Positions 24,985 through 34,169 of a DNA stretch of 64,000 bases are shown piece by piece. Location of the stretch: NCBI GenBank assembly GCA_024234055.1, contig JACKOW010000018.1, forward strand, positions 1 through 64,000, read 5' to 3'. The position numbers and the translations under genes are program-made. The notes beneath the pieces are model-generated. The model saw only the letters and a list, made by a program, of their open reading frames with translations, ran no database searches and was not told the origin of the DNA. This DNA is from Rhodanobacteraceae bacterium. Its GTDB lineage: Bacteria > Pseudomonadota > Gammaproteobacteria > Xanthomonadales > SZUA-5. Every line of letters begins with the position of its first letter. Position 1 is the stretch's first letter.

Positions 24985-26024
24985 AGCCATTCCGCCTTCT
25001 TCAGTCGTACATACAAGGCTATGCACATCAGCACGGTGACGCCTACCACCGTGACATAGCCGTAGTGCCAGTCGAGTTCGGGCATGTACTTGAAATTCAT
25101 GCCGTAGATCGCACCGACCGTGGTCGGAATGGCAAGGATGGCAGCCCAGCCGGCCAGTCGCTTGGTGACTTCGTTCTGGCCCACCGAGACCATGGCCAGA
25201 TTGACCTGCAGCGCTGCCGAAATCATCTCCCCCAAGGTGCTGGTGGCCTCGCTCATGCGCACGGCGTGATCGAAGACGTCACGGAAATACAGTCGCACCT
25301 CCTCGTGGATCAAGCCCGGGAAGAAGCGCTTGAGCTGGTTGAGGATGTCGTGCATGGGCGTGACCGCCAGCCGCAGGGTTACCAGCTCGCGCTTGAGGTA
25401 ATACAGATGTTCGATGGTGTCGCGGTCGAAGCGGTCGTTGAAGATGCGCTGCTCCAGTTCCTTCAGCTCCGCCTCGAAACTGCTGACGATCGGGAAGTAG
25501 TTGTCGACGATGAAATCGAGTACCGCATAGAGCCCGAAGCTGGGGCCCAGTGCCAGCATTTCCGGTGTCTGTTCGCAGCTGGCGCGGGCGCGGGCATAAC
25601 TGAGTGAGGCGCCATGGCGCACGGTGATCAGAAAGCGCTTGCCGAGGAAGATGTGGGTCTCGCCGAACTGTACCTTGCCGCCGACGAACTGCGAGGTATG
25701 GACGACGATGAACAGAGTGTCATCGTAGACCTCGATCTTCGGCCGCTGATGCGCGTGCTGGGCATCTTCGATGGCCAGATCGTGCAGGCCGAACTCCTCC
25801 TGGATCTTCAGCAGCAGCGCCTCGTCAGGCTCATGCAGACCCAGCCAGATGAAGGTGTCGGCCTCGGCCAGGATGTCACTGATCTCGTCCAGCGTGGTGT
25901 CGCGCAGGCGCTGGCCACTGCGGGCATAGGCCACGCAGTTGACCACCGGCTTGCGACCCTGATCGGTGGCTGAGACGGCCGTCGGCAGGGGCAGCGTGTC
26001 GGCAGGCGACTTGAGCTCGTCCAT
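24981..26024 (-). CDS. corA: CorA-family Mg2+/Co2+ transporter
   Basis: 347 residues. A long cytoplasmic N-terminal domain with alpha-helical stalk is followed by two membrane segments; the first ends in the signature GMN (308-310, YGMNFKYMPEL), and the chain ends with the basic VRLKKAEWL. CorA pentamers admit Mg2+ down the potential. The start at 26024 has GAGGTG 4 bases upstream and the frame upstream runs into repeat DNA, so longer versions are unlikely. Confidence 0.93.
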   Translation of the reverse strand: MDELKSPADTLPLPTAVSATDQGRKPVVNCVAYARSGQRLRDTTLDEISDILAEADTFIWLGLHEPDEALLLKIQEEFGLHDLAIEDAQHAHQRPKIEVYDDTLFIVVHTSQFVGGKVQFGETHIFLGKRFLITVRHGASLSYARARASCEQTPEMLALGPSFGLYAVLDFIVDNYFPIVSSFEAELKELEQRIFNDRFDRDTIEHLYYLKRELVTLRLAVTPMHDILNQLKRFFPGLIHEEVRLYFRDVFDHAVRMSEATSTLGEMISAALQVNLAMVSVGQNEVTKRLAGWAAILAIPTTVGAIYGMNFKYMPELDWHYGYVTVVGVTVLMCIALYVRLKKAEWL

Positions 26025-26115
26025 GGGCACCTCGATGGGACTTTCGGCGCCGGCATCATGCGCGGCCGCCGCCGGAGGTTCAACCCGAAGCGGCAGTCGG
26101 CAGGTGACCAATCAC

Positions 26116-26203
26116 GATGCATGATCTGAGCATGACGCGGCGTGGGTCCCCTGCCCCTTGCCCCCTGCCCCCTGTTTGATGCGCGAACAAGCGCAGGGAC
26201 TCC
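26116..26203. repeat. Dispersed ~85-bp element with CCCCTGC heptamers, copy 1
   Basis: GCATGATCTGA...CGTGGGTCCCC, then C-rich 7-bp units, then CTGTTTGATGCGCGAACAAG. A second copy is at 34008-34120. Lies just past the 3' end of the Lnb-like gene (minus strand, stop at 26220), so it is G-rich in the sense of that gene. Confidence 0.85.
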
Positions 26204-26219
26204 CATCAGCTGAGACCCA

Positions 26220-27488
26220 CTACGCCACGCAGCGACGCACCAGCACCAGACGCAGCACCAGCACCAGCGGCGACAGCAGCAGTAACCACTCGATATTGGA
26301 CTGGTCAAAGCTGCGGAACACCTTGGACAGGATTGCGAACAGCACCGTGCCGAGCGCAATCCAGGCACCGATCCGCGCCAGCTGCGCGATGCGCCCCGCC
26401 ACCTGCTCACGCCACAGCAGCTGCATCCAAGCCGGTAGCGTCAGCCACCAGCTGGGCGAGAGCAGCAGCAGGTTCTCGTTGCGGTAAGCCGCGGCGTGGT
26501 CGGTGCCCAGCCAGAGACCGGCCAGCACCAGGCCTGCAGCGCCCAGCACCAGTGACAGTCCGGTGCCCGACAGAGCCAGAGCCACGCGGCCCCAGGGATA
26601 CATTTCCGAGAGACGCGACAGCGCCAGCAGCAGGCCTGCCAGCACGATACCCATGGCGGCAAAGGGCGCGCGCCAGTCCGGTGCCAGCGGCCAGATGTCA
26701 GCGCTGTCGGCGCCGGCCGGCAAGACCTGCTCGCTGAGCAATAGCGGCTGCCCGTCGGCCAGTTTCAGATCCCGGATCTGGCGCTTGAGCTCACCCGGGA
26801 TGAAGCCCTCGTCCCAGATCGATAGCGGCTGATCGACCGGCTGTCCCAGCGCCAGATCGGTGCCCAGATAGAGCCAGGGTACGCCCTGCGCATAGGCGCG
26901 GGTGAAACGCCGCCAGGTCCAGCCGTGGGAGCGGTGCTCGGTGGCTTTCTTGAGCGCGCCACCCAAGGCAAGGTCGAGCGCGTCGCGTACCCGCGTGGAA
27001 CAGTTGATGGTGTAGTAGTCGTAGCGATAGTCGCGGTTCTCCGGGCGCACCTGCTCGGCCAGATAAGCGGCGAGCTTGGCCACGGCTTCGGGCTCCAATC
27101 GCAATTCCTGCAACCAGACCCGCCGCCCATCCTCGAGGTATCCGGCGATATCGGCATCGCCATCCAGCGCCACCGCCTGGTAGAGCATGCGGCCACGAAC
27201 GAAGCGCAGCAGGAAATCCTGCTGGGCAAAATCGAAATAGCCGAAGTTGTAGCTGATGCTGCGACCGCCGTCCGGATCCCGCAACAAGATCGCGTTGTGA
27301 CCGAAGCGCTGCCAGTAAAGTTCGCCCGGCTCCACGGTCAGCAGGTACACCTGCAGAGGCGGCGGCGCCGCAAAGCCGTCCTCACCGGTAGCGTCAGGGA
27401 TGCCGGACGGCGCTGATTGCGCCGCTGACGCGAAAGCCACCAGACACAGCCAGAGCAGTGTCAGCGCCCGCCAGCCAAGATGGATCAT
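26220..27488 (-). CDS. Lnb/DUF4105-family membrane protein
   Basis: 422 residues. A signal peptide or first membrane segment is followed by a periplasmic domain with RFGHNAILL (His64) and DYYTINCSTRVRDAL (Cys163), the conserved His and Cys expected for the papain-like active site of the Lnb N-terminal/DUF4105 family. About five membrane helices follow from residue 283. Members of this family in Bacteroidota have been linked to lipoprotein N-acylation; here this is only family-level inference. The start overlaps the corC stop by 4 bp. In many gammaproteobacteria the gene after corC (ybeX) is lnt, the classical lipoprotein N-acyltransferase. Confidence 0.82.
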   Translation of the reverse strand: MIHLGWRALTLLWLCLVAFASAAQSAPSGIPDATGEDGFAAPPPLQVYLLTVEPGELYWQRFGHNAILLRDPDGGRSISYNFGYFDFAQQDFLLRFVRGRMLYQAVALDGDADIAGYLEDGRRVWLQELRLEPEAVAKLAAYLAEQVRPENRDYRYDYYTINCSTRVRDALDLALGGALKKATEHRSHGWTWRRFTRAYAQGVPWLYLGTDLALGQPVDQPLSIWDEGFIPGELKRQIRDLKLADGQPLLLSEQVLPAGADSADIWPLAPDWRAPFAAMGIVLAGLLLALSRLSEMYPWGRVALALSGTGLSLVLGAAGLVLAGLWLGTDHAAAYRNENLLLLSPSWWLTLPAWMQLLWREQVAGRIAQLARIGAWIALGTVLFAILSKVFRSFDQSNIEWLLLLSPLVLVLRLVLVRRCVA

Positions 27489-28339
27489 CCGCTCAGTCCC
27501 GGACGCACCTTCAGCAGATGAACGCGGCGGTCGTCTGCCTTGGCAACTTCGAACTGAAAGCCGCCAATCTCGACGGTTTCGCCGGTCGTCGGCAGATGGC
27601 CAAATGCGTGGGTCACCAGACCGCCGACGGTGTCGGCCGACTCGGTGTCGAACTCCACCGAGAAGTGTTCGTTGAAATCTTCCACCGGGGTCAGTGCCTG
27701 CACCGCATACAGGCCGTCGGGCAAGGCATTGATCAGCACCACCGGCTTGTCCTCGGCATCGTGCTCATCGTCAATCTCGCCGACGATTTCCTCCAGCACA
27801 TCCTCGATGGTGATCAGACCGGCCACGCCGCCGTACTCGTCGACCACGACCGCCATATGCGTGCGGTTGAGCCGGAATTCCTTGAGCAGGAGATTGAGCT
27901 TTTTCGACTCCGGGATCAGCGTCATCGGCCGCAGCACCTTGCGCAGCTCGAATTCGCTCTCGCCCTTGGAATAGTGACGCAGCAGATCCTTGGCCAGGAG
28001 CAGCCCGAGTACGTCATCCTTGTCTTCGCCATGCACCGGAAAGCGCGAGTGGCCCGACTCGGTGACGATCCGCAGCACGTCTTCCAGCGAGGCATCGACA
28101 TCCAGCCAGACCATCTGGGCGCGCGGCACCATGACGTCTTCCACCTGTTTGTCGGACACGCTGAGCGCACCTTCGAGCATGGCCAGGGTGTCGGCATCGA
28201 CCAGCCCGTTATCGCGGGCGTGACGCAGTTCTTCGATCAGTTCTTCGCGGTTCCGCGGCTCGCCTGAGAAGGCTTGACCCAGTCGCTCCAGCCAGGAGCG
28301 CTGCGCGGAACCGCTGCTACTAGGGGAATCTTCGTTCAT
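27485..28339 (-). CDS. corC: CorC/HlyC-type CBS-domain protein
   Basis: 284 residues. Two CBS domains (about 65-190; VMVPRAQMVWLD, HSRFPVHGEDKDDVLGLLLAKDLL, DEYGGVAGLITIEDVLEEIVGEI) are followed by the C-terminal CorC_HlyC domain (about 205-280). No membrane part, as in E. coli YbeX/CorC, which is tied to Mg2+ efflux and ribosome biology. The upstream ybeZ/ybeY genes usual in this operon are not in the window; instead two palindromic repeats precede it. Confidence 0.92.
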   Translation of the reverse strand: MNEDSPSSSGSAQRSWLERLGQAFSGEPRNREELIEELRHARDNGLVDADTLAMLEGALSVSDKQVEDVMVPRAQMVWLDVDASLEDVLRIVTESGHSRFPVHGEDKDDVLGLLLAKDLLRHYSKGESEFELRKVLRPMTLIPESKKLNLLLKEFRLNRTHMAVVVDEYGGVAGLITIEDVLEEIVGEIDDEHDAEDKPVVLINALPDGLYAVQALTPVEDFNEHFSVEFDTESADTVGGLVTHAFGHLPTTGETVEIGGFQFEVAKADDRRVHLLKVRPGLSG

Positions 28340-28491
28340 CTACAGCTTGCAACAAGCCCGATGGGGCGGAACGCCAAGTGTAACGGATGACGCTGTTCAG
28401 GGCGATGACAGCGCTTCGTCTGAATGCGCGACGGTTCAGTTGCAGCGGGGGCAAGGGTCAGGCGTAGCCAAGAGCTCCGCTGACCAGCCGT

Positions 28492-28598
28492 CACGTAACC
28501 CGCTGCGCGGGCAACGTGACCTACATCTATCCCGGCGGTAACCACAAGCTCCGCCAATCAATCGTCACGTAGCCCGCTGCGCGGGCAACGTGACCTAC
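28492..28598. repeat. Two copies of the GTCACGT/ACGTGAC palindrome
   Basis: 28492-28524 and 28565-28598, each TCACGTA(A/G)CCCGCTGC... with complementary ..CAACGTGACCTAC. They lie between the secreted repeat protein gene and corC, both on the minus strand. The gap 28340-28622 shows nothing else. Confidence 0.9.
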
Positions 28599-28622
28599 GT
28601 CCACCCCGACGGTCGGCCACCG

Positions 28623-30125
28623 TCAGGGGAAATCCACCCCATTCACGCGCGCCCGCTGCAGATCGATCAACACCTGCGGCGGCGCACCCGGTGTGGATGT
28701 AGTGGCGCGGGTGTAGATGGTTCCTACCTGCGGTGCCAGCCACAGGTCCATGTCCACGGTCGCGGTGACACCAAAGGTGGTGGTGACGATGTTGCGTTTG
28801 AACTTGCAACTGTTGAAGGTGCCGGCGGTAGCGGTCTTCACCTCGTCGGCTTCACGCTTGATCGTTTCCTGATACTGGGTGGTGTAGCTCAGCCCCGATC
28901 CATTGGAAGTGCCGGTATAGCTCACCGTGTAGGTTTCGTTGATGGCCGGCACCCGGATGAAGCGGGCCGGCGGATTGAAGACCGTGGTCAGAACAACCGC
29001 GCCGTTCTGGAATGCCTCGTTGCCCAGCGTCAGATATTCCGTGGGGGTGACTTGCTGGTAATAGCGATTGGTCAGCGTGCCATTGCCATCGAACTGCTCC
29101 AGCACGGTCACGCTCTGGCCTTGGAAGGTTCCCGGCCCGACCACGCGCTCGGTCACTTCGCCCACACCGTTGTTGGGGAGGCTGGTGCGAAAATCTCCGG
29201 CATTGAAGCCCGGGTCACACACCGCGAGACTGGCTCCGCCACCGCCACCGCCACCGCCGCCGGTGCTGTCGGCGCAGACCGACACCGGCGTTGTCTCGCC
29301 AACGAAGACCAGTCGAGTGATCGCCTTGCTCTGCGTGCTGCCGTCCAGCGTGTAGCTGAAGTTGCCGGTCTCACCATCACTGAAGCTGAGCGTGAAGCTG
29401 CCAACCGTAGGCACCGGGAAGCTGGTAGCGGGGCCGTTGATCATGTTGAAGGGCGTGCCGCTGGCGGGTCGATTGAGTTCGCCACTGAAGCTGCCGTCAG
29501 CCTGGCGTGTTGCCAGACCCGTCACCCACATCGCCTTGCCGTCGGCACCATAGGTGTACCAGGCGATGAAGATCAGATCCCCCTGATGAATGATGCTGAT
29601 GCCCCAGCCTGATTCACTCTGCCGCCACCAGACATCGGTGTAATTGCTGGCGCTGACACGCGAGCCGGTGACAAAGGTGCAGGTGGGCGGATTGGCCACC
29701 AATGCCGCGCGCTCCAGGCGGCGCACCTGACTGATGTTGTCCAGCGTGTAGTCGAAGACCAGCTTGCCATCCGCGTCCAGGGAGATTCGCGCCTCGCCGC
29801 GAGCGTGGGTGCTGGTGTTGGCCTGAGCATTGGCGATCTGGCTGAAGGGGACGCCATCAAAGCTGTTGACTGCGCCCACATAACGGCCATCGGCCTGCCG
29901 CGTGGCTGCGCTGATCATCCACAGCACCTTGCCGTCGGCGCCATACACATACCAGGCAGCGAACAGGATGCTGCCCTGATGAACCACGTTCAGACCGTGG
30001 CCTGCTTGCGACTGGTCGTACCAAAGCGCCGTCAGATTGACCGGATCCGGCGTGGTTTGCGCCCTGGCGGGGTGAAAGGCCAATATCGAACACAGCAACA
30101 GACCCAGGCGCATCCAGATTCGCAT
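28623..30125 (-). CDS. Secreted protein with two WY/GxG/W repeat domains
   Basis: 500 residues with a signal peptide (MRLGLLLCSILAFHPARA). Two tandem ~115-residue domains follow: LWYDQSQAGHGLNVVHQG...FAAWYVYGADGKVLW and VWWRQSESGWGISIIHQG...FIAWYTYGADGKAMW, each ending in a beta segment with FDYTL/FSYTL. A Gly9 linker at about residue 300 separates a distinct C-terminal domain (about 310-500) with two Cys and repeated beta strands, not recognised. ATG 30125 has GAGGTC upstream. Probably secreted or outer-membrane associated; function unknown. Confidence 0.8.
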   Translation of the reverse strand: MRIWMRLGLLLCSILAFHPARAQTTPDPVNLTALWYDQSQAGHGLNVVHQGSILFAAWYVYGADGKVLWMISAATRQADGRYVGAVNSFDGVPFSQIANAQANTSTHARGEARISLDADGKLVFDYTLDNISQVRRLERAALVANPPTCTFVTGSRVSASNYTDVWWRQSESGWGISIIHQGDLIFIAWYTYGADGKAMWVTGLATRQADGSFSGELNRPASGTPFNMINGPATSFPVPTVGSFTLSFSDGETGNFSYTLDGSTQSKAITRLVFVGETTPVSVCADSTGGGGGGGGGASLAVCDPGFNAGDFRTSLPNNGVGEVTERVVGPGTFQGQSVTVLEQFDGNGTLTNRYYQQVTPTEYLTLGNEAFQNGAVVLTTVFNPPARFIRVPAINETYTVSYTGTSNGSGLSYTTQYQETIKREADEVKTATAGTFNSCKFKRNIVTTTFGVTATVDMDLWLAPQVGTIYTRATTSTPGAPPQVLIDLQRARVNGVDFP

Positions 30126-30232
30126 CGTCAGACCTCGCAAGCTCGGCCGTGGCGGACGCCACTGGCTCTCAGACCCAGACTGGCAACTTGCGGGCGTTGA
30201 AGCAACTGTCCTTTGGTCGGCAATCGCTCACG

Positions 30233-31069
30233 TCACTCATCTTCAGCTTCGTCACCAATCGACACCCCCGACGCCGTGGCCGCACCCTCGTCGATGGCTT
30301 CCGGTGCCAGCGGCAACAACCAGGCCGCACCCCGGCCCGCCACACTGGCCGCGCCAAAGCGCTCCTGGCACAGCGCCCGGCCAGCCTTGATCTGATCCTG
30401 AGCGAGTCGCGGCCTGGGCGAATCCGGGTCGAATCCAGCGGCGACCAGCACTCGTGCCAGTTCCCGGGCGTAAGTCCCGGCGAGCTGGTAGGCATCGCCG
30501 ATGGAGCTGATCTGAGGATTGTCGGTCACGGCGTTGGCACCGCGCGACCAGGTCTCGACCAGCACCGGCTGCCCGTCGGCCGCCGTGATCCGCGCCGCCA
30601 TCGCCAGACCACCAAGGCCCGCCGGCAAACGGAATGGGCCGGGAACGACAATACCGGCCAGCGCCGAAAATCCGGCAGCGCCGCGACCGGTCGCGCGCAT
30701 GCCGATGGGCTGCAGCTCTATGCTCAGATCGGCCGCGTGCTCACCCGTGACGATCAGGAAATAGCTGGACAAGCGCCGGCACAGATCACGGGCAGCACGG
30801 TTTGCCACCAGCGCGCTCTGCTCGGCGCTGATTGCCGGGTCGGCGAGATCTGCGCCCGGCAGGACCGCTGGAGGAGCGACGCTGCGAGCTGCCGCCAACA
30901 GCGAGGGCTGCAGAAAGCGATTGACGCGGGCGTGGCTGTCCGCGCGCACGGGACTCAGCTCGACCGGCGACGAGAAGCCGGATTGCTCCAGCTTCGGGGC
31001 GCTGGCGCAGGCACTCAGCAGCAGGGTGAGAAGGGACAACAGCAGGGGGCAAGGCGATATCGCGTTCAA
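30233..31069 (-). CDS. DUF3313-family lipoprotein
   Basis: 278 residues. A lipobox LLSAC (Cys21) predicts lipid anchoring in the outer membrane. The region after it, 'LEQSGFSSPVELSPV', is the signature start of DUF3313 lipoproteins; the rest is an alpha/beta domain of about 200 residues with an acidic C-terminal tail (GDEAEDE). Function unknown. Divergent from the enoyl-CoA hydratase gene at 31266. Confidence 0.85.
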   Translation of the reverse strand: MNAISPCPLLLSLLTLLLSACASAPKLEQSGFSSPVELSPVRADSHARVNRFLQPSLLAAARSVAPPAVLPGADLADPAISAEQSALVANRAARDLCRRLSSYFLIVTGEHAADLSIELQPIGMRATGRGAAGFSALAGIVVPGPFRLPAGLGGLAMAARITAADGQPVLVETWSRGANAVTDNPQISSIGDAYQLAGTYARELARVLVAAGFDPDSPRPRLAQDQIKAGRALCQERFGAASVAGRGAAWLLPLAPEAIDEGAATASGVSIGDEAEDE

Positions 31070-31265
31070 ATCACGCCTCTGGGCGACATTCCACGGCCTC
31101 TCAGACTAGTGCCCGGTCAGTGATGTCTGTGCGACCACCATGTGGACGGCAGGTTCAGCCCACGTGACCTGATGAAACTTGCAGAATGACCCTGGTAATT
31201 CCTGGCGACCTCATCAAACAGGCGGGCTAGACTCACCCCAGTTTTCCTTGAGGATTGCTTCAGCC

Positions 31266-32048
31266 ATGACCTATGCCAATCTGCTGATCCAGGATCAGGA
31301 TGCGGTACGCACCATCACCATCAACCGCCCGGACAAGCTGAATGCGCTGAACCAGGCCACCCTGCTGGAATTGCGGCAGGCCTTCGGCGAAGCCCGCGCC
31401 GACGCCAGCGTGCGGGTGGTGGTACTGACCGGGGCCGGGCCAAAGGCCTTTGTGGCCGGTGCCGACATCTCGGAACTGGCCGAACAGAGTGCGGTGGGCG
31501 CGCGCGAGTTCTCGCTGGTCGGCCAGCGCATGATGCGCGAGGTGGAAACCCTGGGTAAGCCGGTCATTGCCCGCCTCAATGGCTTCACGCTGGGCGGCGG
31601 CATGGAACTCGCCATGTGCTGCCATCTGCGCATTGCCGCCGAGCAGGTCAAGCTCGGTCAGCCGGAAATCAACCTCGGCATCATTCCCGGCTTCGGCGGC
31701 ACGCAAAGGCTGACGCGCCTCACCGGGCGCGCGGCGGCGCTGGAACTGTGCCTGCTCGGTACGCCGATCTCAGCCGAACGTGCTTTCCAGCTGGGCATCG
31801 TCAATCGCGTGGTCCCGGCCGCAGAACTGGACGCCGAAGTGGCCAAAGTGGCGAGCCAGCTGGCCAAGGCTGCGCCCATCGCCCTGCGCGGCATTCTTGA
31901 TGCCGTCATCCACGGTGCCGACATGGCGCTGGATCAGGGACTGAATTACGAAAGCCAGGGCTTTGCGGTGACCGCGTCCACCGAAGACATGCACGAGGGC
32001 ACACGCGCCTTTCTGGAAAAGCGTGCGCCTGAGTTCAAGGGCCGCTGA
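31266..32048 (+). CDS. Enoyl-CoA hydratase
   Basis: 260 residues, crotonase family: hydrates trans-2-enoyl-CoA to 3-hydroxyacyl-CoA. The oxyanion-hole segments FVAGADISEL and GFTLGGGMELAMCCHLRIA are present, with both catalytic glutamates in KLGQPEINLGIIPGFGGTQRL. The ATG at 31266 has GAGGA about 10 bases upstream; in-frame codons before it fall in the promoter region. An ABC transporter follows 9 bp downstream, so they may share a transcript although the functions look unrelated. Confidence 0.92.
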   Translation: MTYANLLIQDQDAVRTITINRPDKLNALNQATLLELRQAFGEARADASVRVVVLTGAGPKAFVAGADISELAEQSAVGAREFSLVGQRMMREVETLGKPVIARLNGFTLGGGMELAMCCHLRIAAEQVKLGQPEINLGIIPGFGGTQRLTRLTGRAAALELCLLGTPISAERAFQLGIVNRVVPAAELDAEVAKVASQLAKAAPIALRGILDAVIHGADMALDQGLNYESQGFAVTASTEDMHEGTRAFLEKRAPEFKGR

Positions 32049-32057
32049 GCCACGCCC

Positions 32058-32972
32058 ATGCCATTGATCGAAGCCAGGGAGCTGGTGCGGCGCTTTGACG
32101 AGCGCGTCGCCGTGGACCGTGTGTCCTTCACCCTCGAAGCCGGGCGGGTACTGGCCCTGCTCGGGCCCAACGGTGCAGGCAAGACCACGACGATGCGAGT
32201 GCTGGCCGGACTCTTGGCGCCGAGCGAGGGCAGCGCTGTGGTTTGCGGTCACGCCCTGGGCCAGCGCGACCAGGACAATGACGCCATCCGCGCCCGCTGC
32301 GGCGTGGTCCCCGAGGCACCCGGTTTCTACGAGCGCCTGAGCGCTGCCGACAATCTGCGCTTCTTCGGCGGTCTGCACGGACTTGAACGGCGCGATATCG
32401 AAGCCCGAGTCAGCGCCGGGCTTGAACGATTCAACCTGCAGGATCGCGGCAAGGATCGGGTCGGCACCTATTCCAAGGGCATGAAGCAGCGGCTCAGTCT
32501 GGCCCGGGCGCTGCTGCACCAACCGCAACTGCTGTTTCTGGATGAACCCACGGCCGGACTGGACCCGCGGGCCACCGCCGAATTGCATGCGTTGATCCGG
32601 GATCTGCGCACCCAGGGCTGCGGCATCGTGCTCAGCACCCATTCGCTGGAAGAGGCCGAATCGCTGGCAGACGAGATTCTGGTGATCGATACCCGTACGC
32701 TGTTCTACGGCCACCCACAGGATCTGCAACCGCGAAAGCAGCTGGAAATCCAGATCCGCATGCTGGGCGAGTTGCCTGATGATCTGGTCTGGCCCTCGGG
32801 CTGCAAGCTGCTGGGAGCCGACACCGGCCTGGCGCGATTCGAACTGACCGATCCCAAGCGCGAGACACCGGCCCTGATTGCGGCACTGGTCAAGGCCGAG
32901 GTGCCGATCCTGGCGGTCGAACCGGTGCGCCGCGGCTTGCGTGAACGCTATCTGGAGTTGCTGAACCGATGA
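32058..32972 (+). CDS. ABC transporter ATP-binding protein (NatA type)
   Basis: 304 residues. Walker A GPNGAGKT (36-43), signature motif YSKGMKQRLSLARAL (about 138-152; Lys replaces Ser-Gly-Gly form, as is common in this branch), Walker B LLFLDEPTAGLD and H-loop STHSLEE are intact. A C-terminal extension of about 80 residues is typical of NatA/CcmA-like exporters. It overlaps the permease gene by 4 bp; together they make a two-gene exporter. Confidence 0.93.
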   Translation: MPLIEARELVRRFDERVAVDRVSFTLEAGRVLALLGPNGAGKTTTMRVLAGLLAPSEGSAVVCGHALGQRDQDNDAIRARCGVVPEAPGFYERLSAADNLRFFGGLHGLERRDIEARVSAGLERFNLQDRGKDRVGTYSKGMKQRLSLARALLHQPQLLFLDEPTAGLDPRATAELHALIRDLRTQGCGIVLSTHSLEEAESLADEILVIDTRTLFYGHPQDLQPRKQLEIQIRMLGELPDDLVWPSGCKLLGADTGLARFELTDPKRETPALIAALVKAEVPILAVEPVRRGLRERYLELLNR

Positions 32973-33787
32973 ACACCGCGGCCAATGCCCTGCGCTGGAT
33001 GCTCTGGCGTGAATTCCTGGACCAGCGCCAGAACCGAATGCTGTGGCCGGTGTACCTGATCATGCCCCTGATCGGTGCCGCCCTGCCGGCGTTGTTGGCA
33101 CTGGGCAGCGCCGCCATGCTGGCCGGCAAGGCGCCAATCAAGCCGGAAATGCAGGCCATGGTGAATGCGGTGCGCATGCTGGCCTCGGCCAATGGCACCG
33201 ATCTGGAACTGGCCGCCGCGACCCTGCTGCTGCGCATGTCGGCCGGCTATTTTCTGCTGATGCCGCTGGCCATCGTCTCGATCGCCGGCGCCTATGCCAT
33301 CGTCGGCGAGAAACAGCAGCGCACCCTGGAGCCGGTGCTGGCCACGCCGATGTCGACCAATCATTTCCTGCTGGCCAAGATGCTGGCCGTCGCCGTGCCG
33401 GCCACGCTGATGTCATGGATTGCCGCGCTGGTCGGCGCTGTGGCCTCAGTCGTGAGTTTCTACTGGGCCAACGGCGTGCTGGTGTGGCCGGACATCTTCT
33501 ACTGGCTGGCGGTGCTGGTGCTGGCGCCGGAGATCGGCGCCATGACCGCGCTGGTGTGTCTGCGGGTGTCGGCGCGCATGCAGGATCCACAGGCCGCCAA
33601 CCAGGTCACGGCACTGATCCTGGTGCCGCTGCTGCTGCTCCTGTTCTCCGTGATCGGCCCGGTGCTGGTGCTCGATTTGCGCGCGCTGCTCGGCGCCTGC
33701 GTAGGTGGGCTGGCGCTGACCCTGGGGCTGTTCTACTGGGTACGGCGCGGCTTCAATCGCGAGGAGATCCTGTGCCGGTGGCGGTGA
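32969..33787 (+). CDS. ABC-2 type permease
   Basis: 272 residues with six predicted membrane segments (e.g. WPVYLIMPLIGAALPALLAL, FLLMPLAIVSIAGAYAIVG, QVTALILVPLLLLLFSVIG) and the conserved GEKQQRTLEPVLATPMS motif of NatB-like ABC-2 permeases. It is the membrane partner of the ATPase before it. Substrate unknown. GGTTGTC heptamers begin 5 bp after its stop. Confidence 0.92.
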   Translation: MNTAANALRWMLWREFLDQRQNRMLWPVYLIMPLIGAALPALLALGSAAMLAGKAPIKPEMQAMVNAVRMLASANGTDLELAAATLLLRMSAGYFLLMPLAIVSIAGAYAIVGEKQQRTLEPVLATPMSTNHFLLAKMLAVAVPATLMSWIAALVGAVASVVSFYWANGVLVWPDIFYWLAVLVLAPEIGAMTALVCLRVSARMQDPQAANQVTALILVPLLLLLFSVIGPVLVLDLRALLGACVGGLALTLGLFYWVRRGFNREEILCRWR

Positions 33788-33998
33788 CGACCGGTTGTCG
33801 GTTGTCGGTTGTCGGTTGTGGGTTGTTGGTCGGCAGCCCCTTGTGGGAGCGGCTTCAGCCGCGATGGTTGGCCCCGGCACACCGCAGGTGCTGATCGCGG
33901 ACCAGGTCCGCTCTCACCAAGAATACGCTAACGCATTGATTCATAAGCCTCTAAAATAAGAGGCAAGGGGCAAGGGGCAAGGGGCAAGGGGCAAGGGG
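33788..33998. repeat. GGTTGTC heptamers, inverted GGAG REPs and GGGGCAA heptamers after the permease
   Basis: Five GGTTGTC-type units (33793-33827), a GGAG REP TGTGGGAGCGGCTTCAGCCG (33842-33865) with a complementary degraded partner (33891-33918), then five GGCAAGG units (33962-33998). No gene. Confidence 0.9.
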
Positions 33999-34007
33999 CA
34001 AACCTCG

Positions 34008-34120
34008 ACGCATGATCTGACCGTGCCGCGACGTGGGTCCCCCGCCCCCTGCCCCCTGCCCCCTGTTTGATGAGCGAACAAGCGCACCGCCAGGGGCGAC
34101 CGGGACTCCCTCAGGCTGTC
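34008..34120. repeat. Dispersed element with CCCCTGC heptamers, copy 2
   Basis: Same core as 26116-26203 (GCATGATCTGA, CGTGGGTCCCC, C-rich 7-bp units, CTGTTTGATG.GCGAACAAGCGCA). Lies 50 bp past the end of the minus-strand hydrolase gene (stop at 34170). Confidence 0.85.
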
Positions 34121-34169
34121 CCGGGGCCCGATCCAGGCCCGTTGGCGTCATTGCGCCCCGACAGTCCGC

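Noticed and set aside
26025..26111. Longer N-terminus of CorA
   Set aside because: The upstream in-frame part is Pro/Ala-rich, lacks a ribosome-binding site, and abuts the dispersed repeat at 26116; ATG 26024 has GAGGTG.
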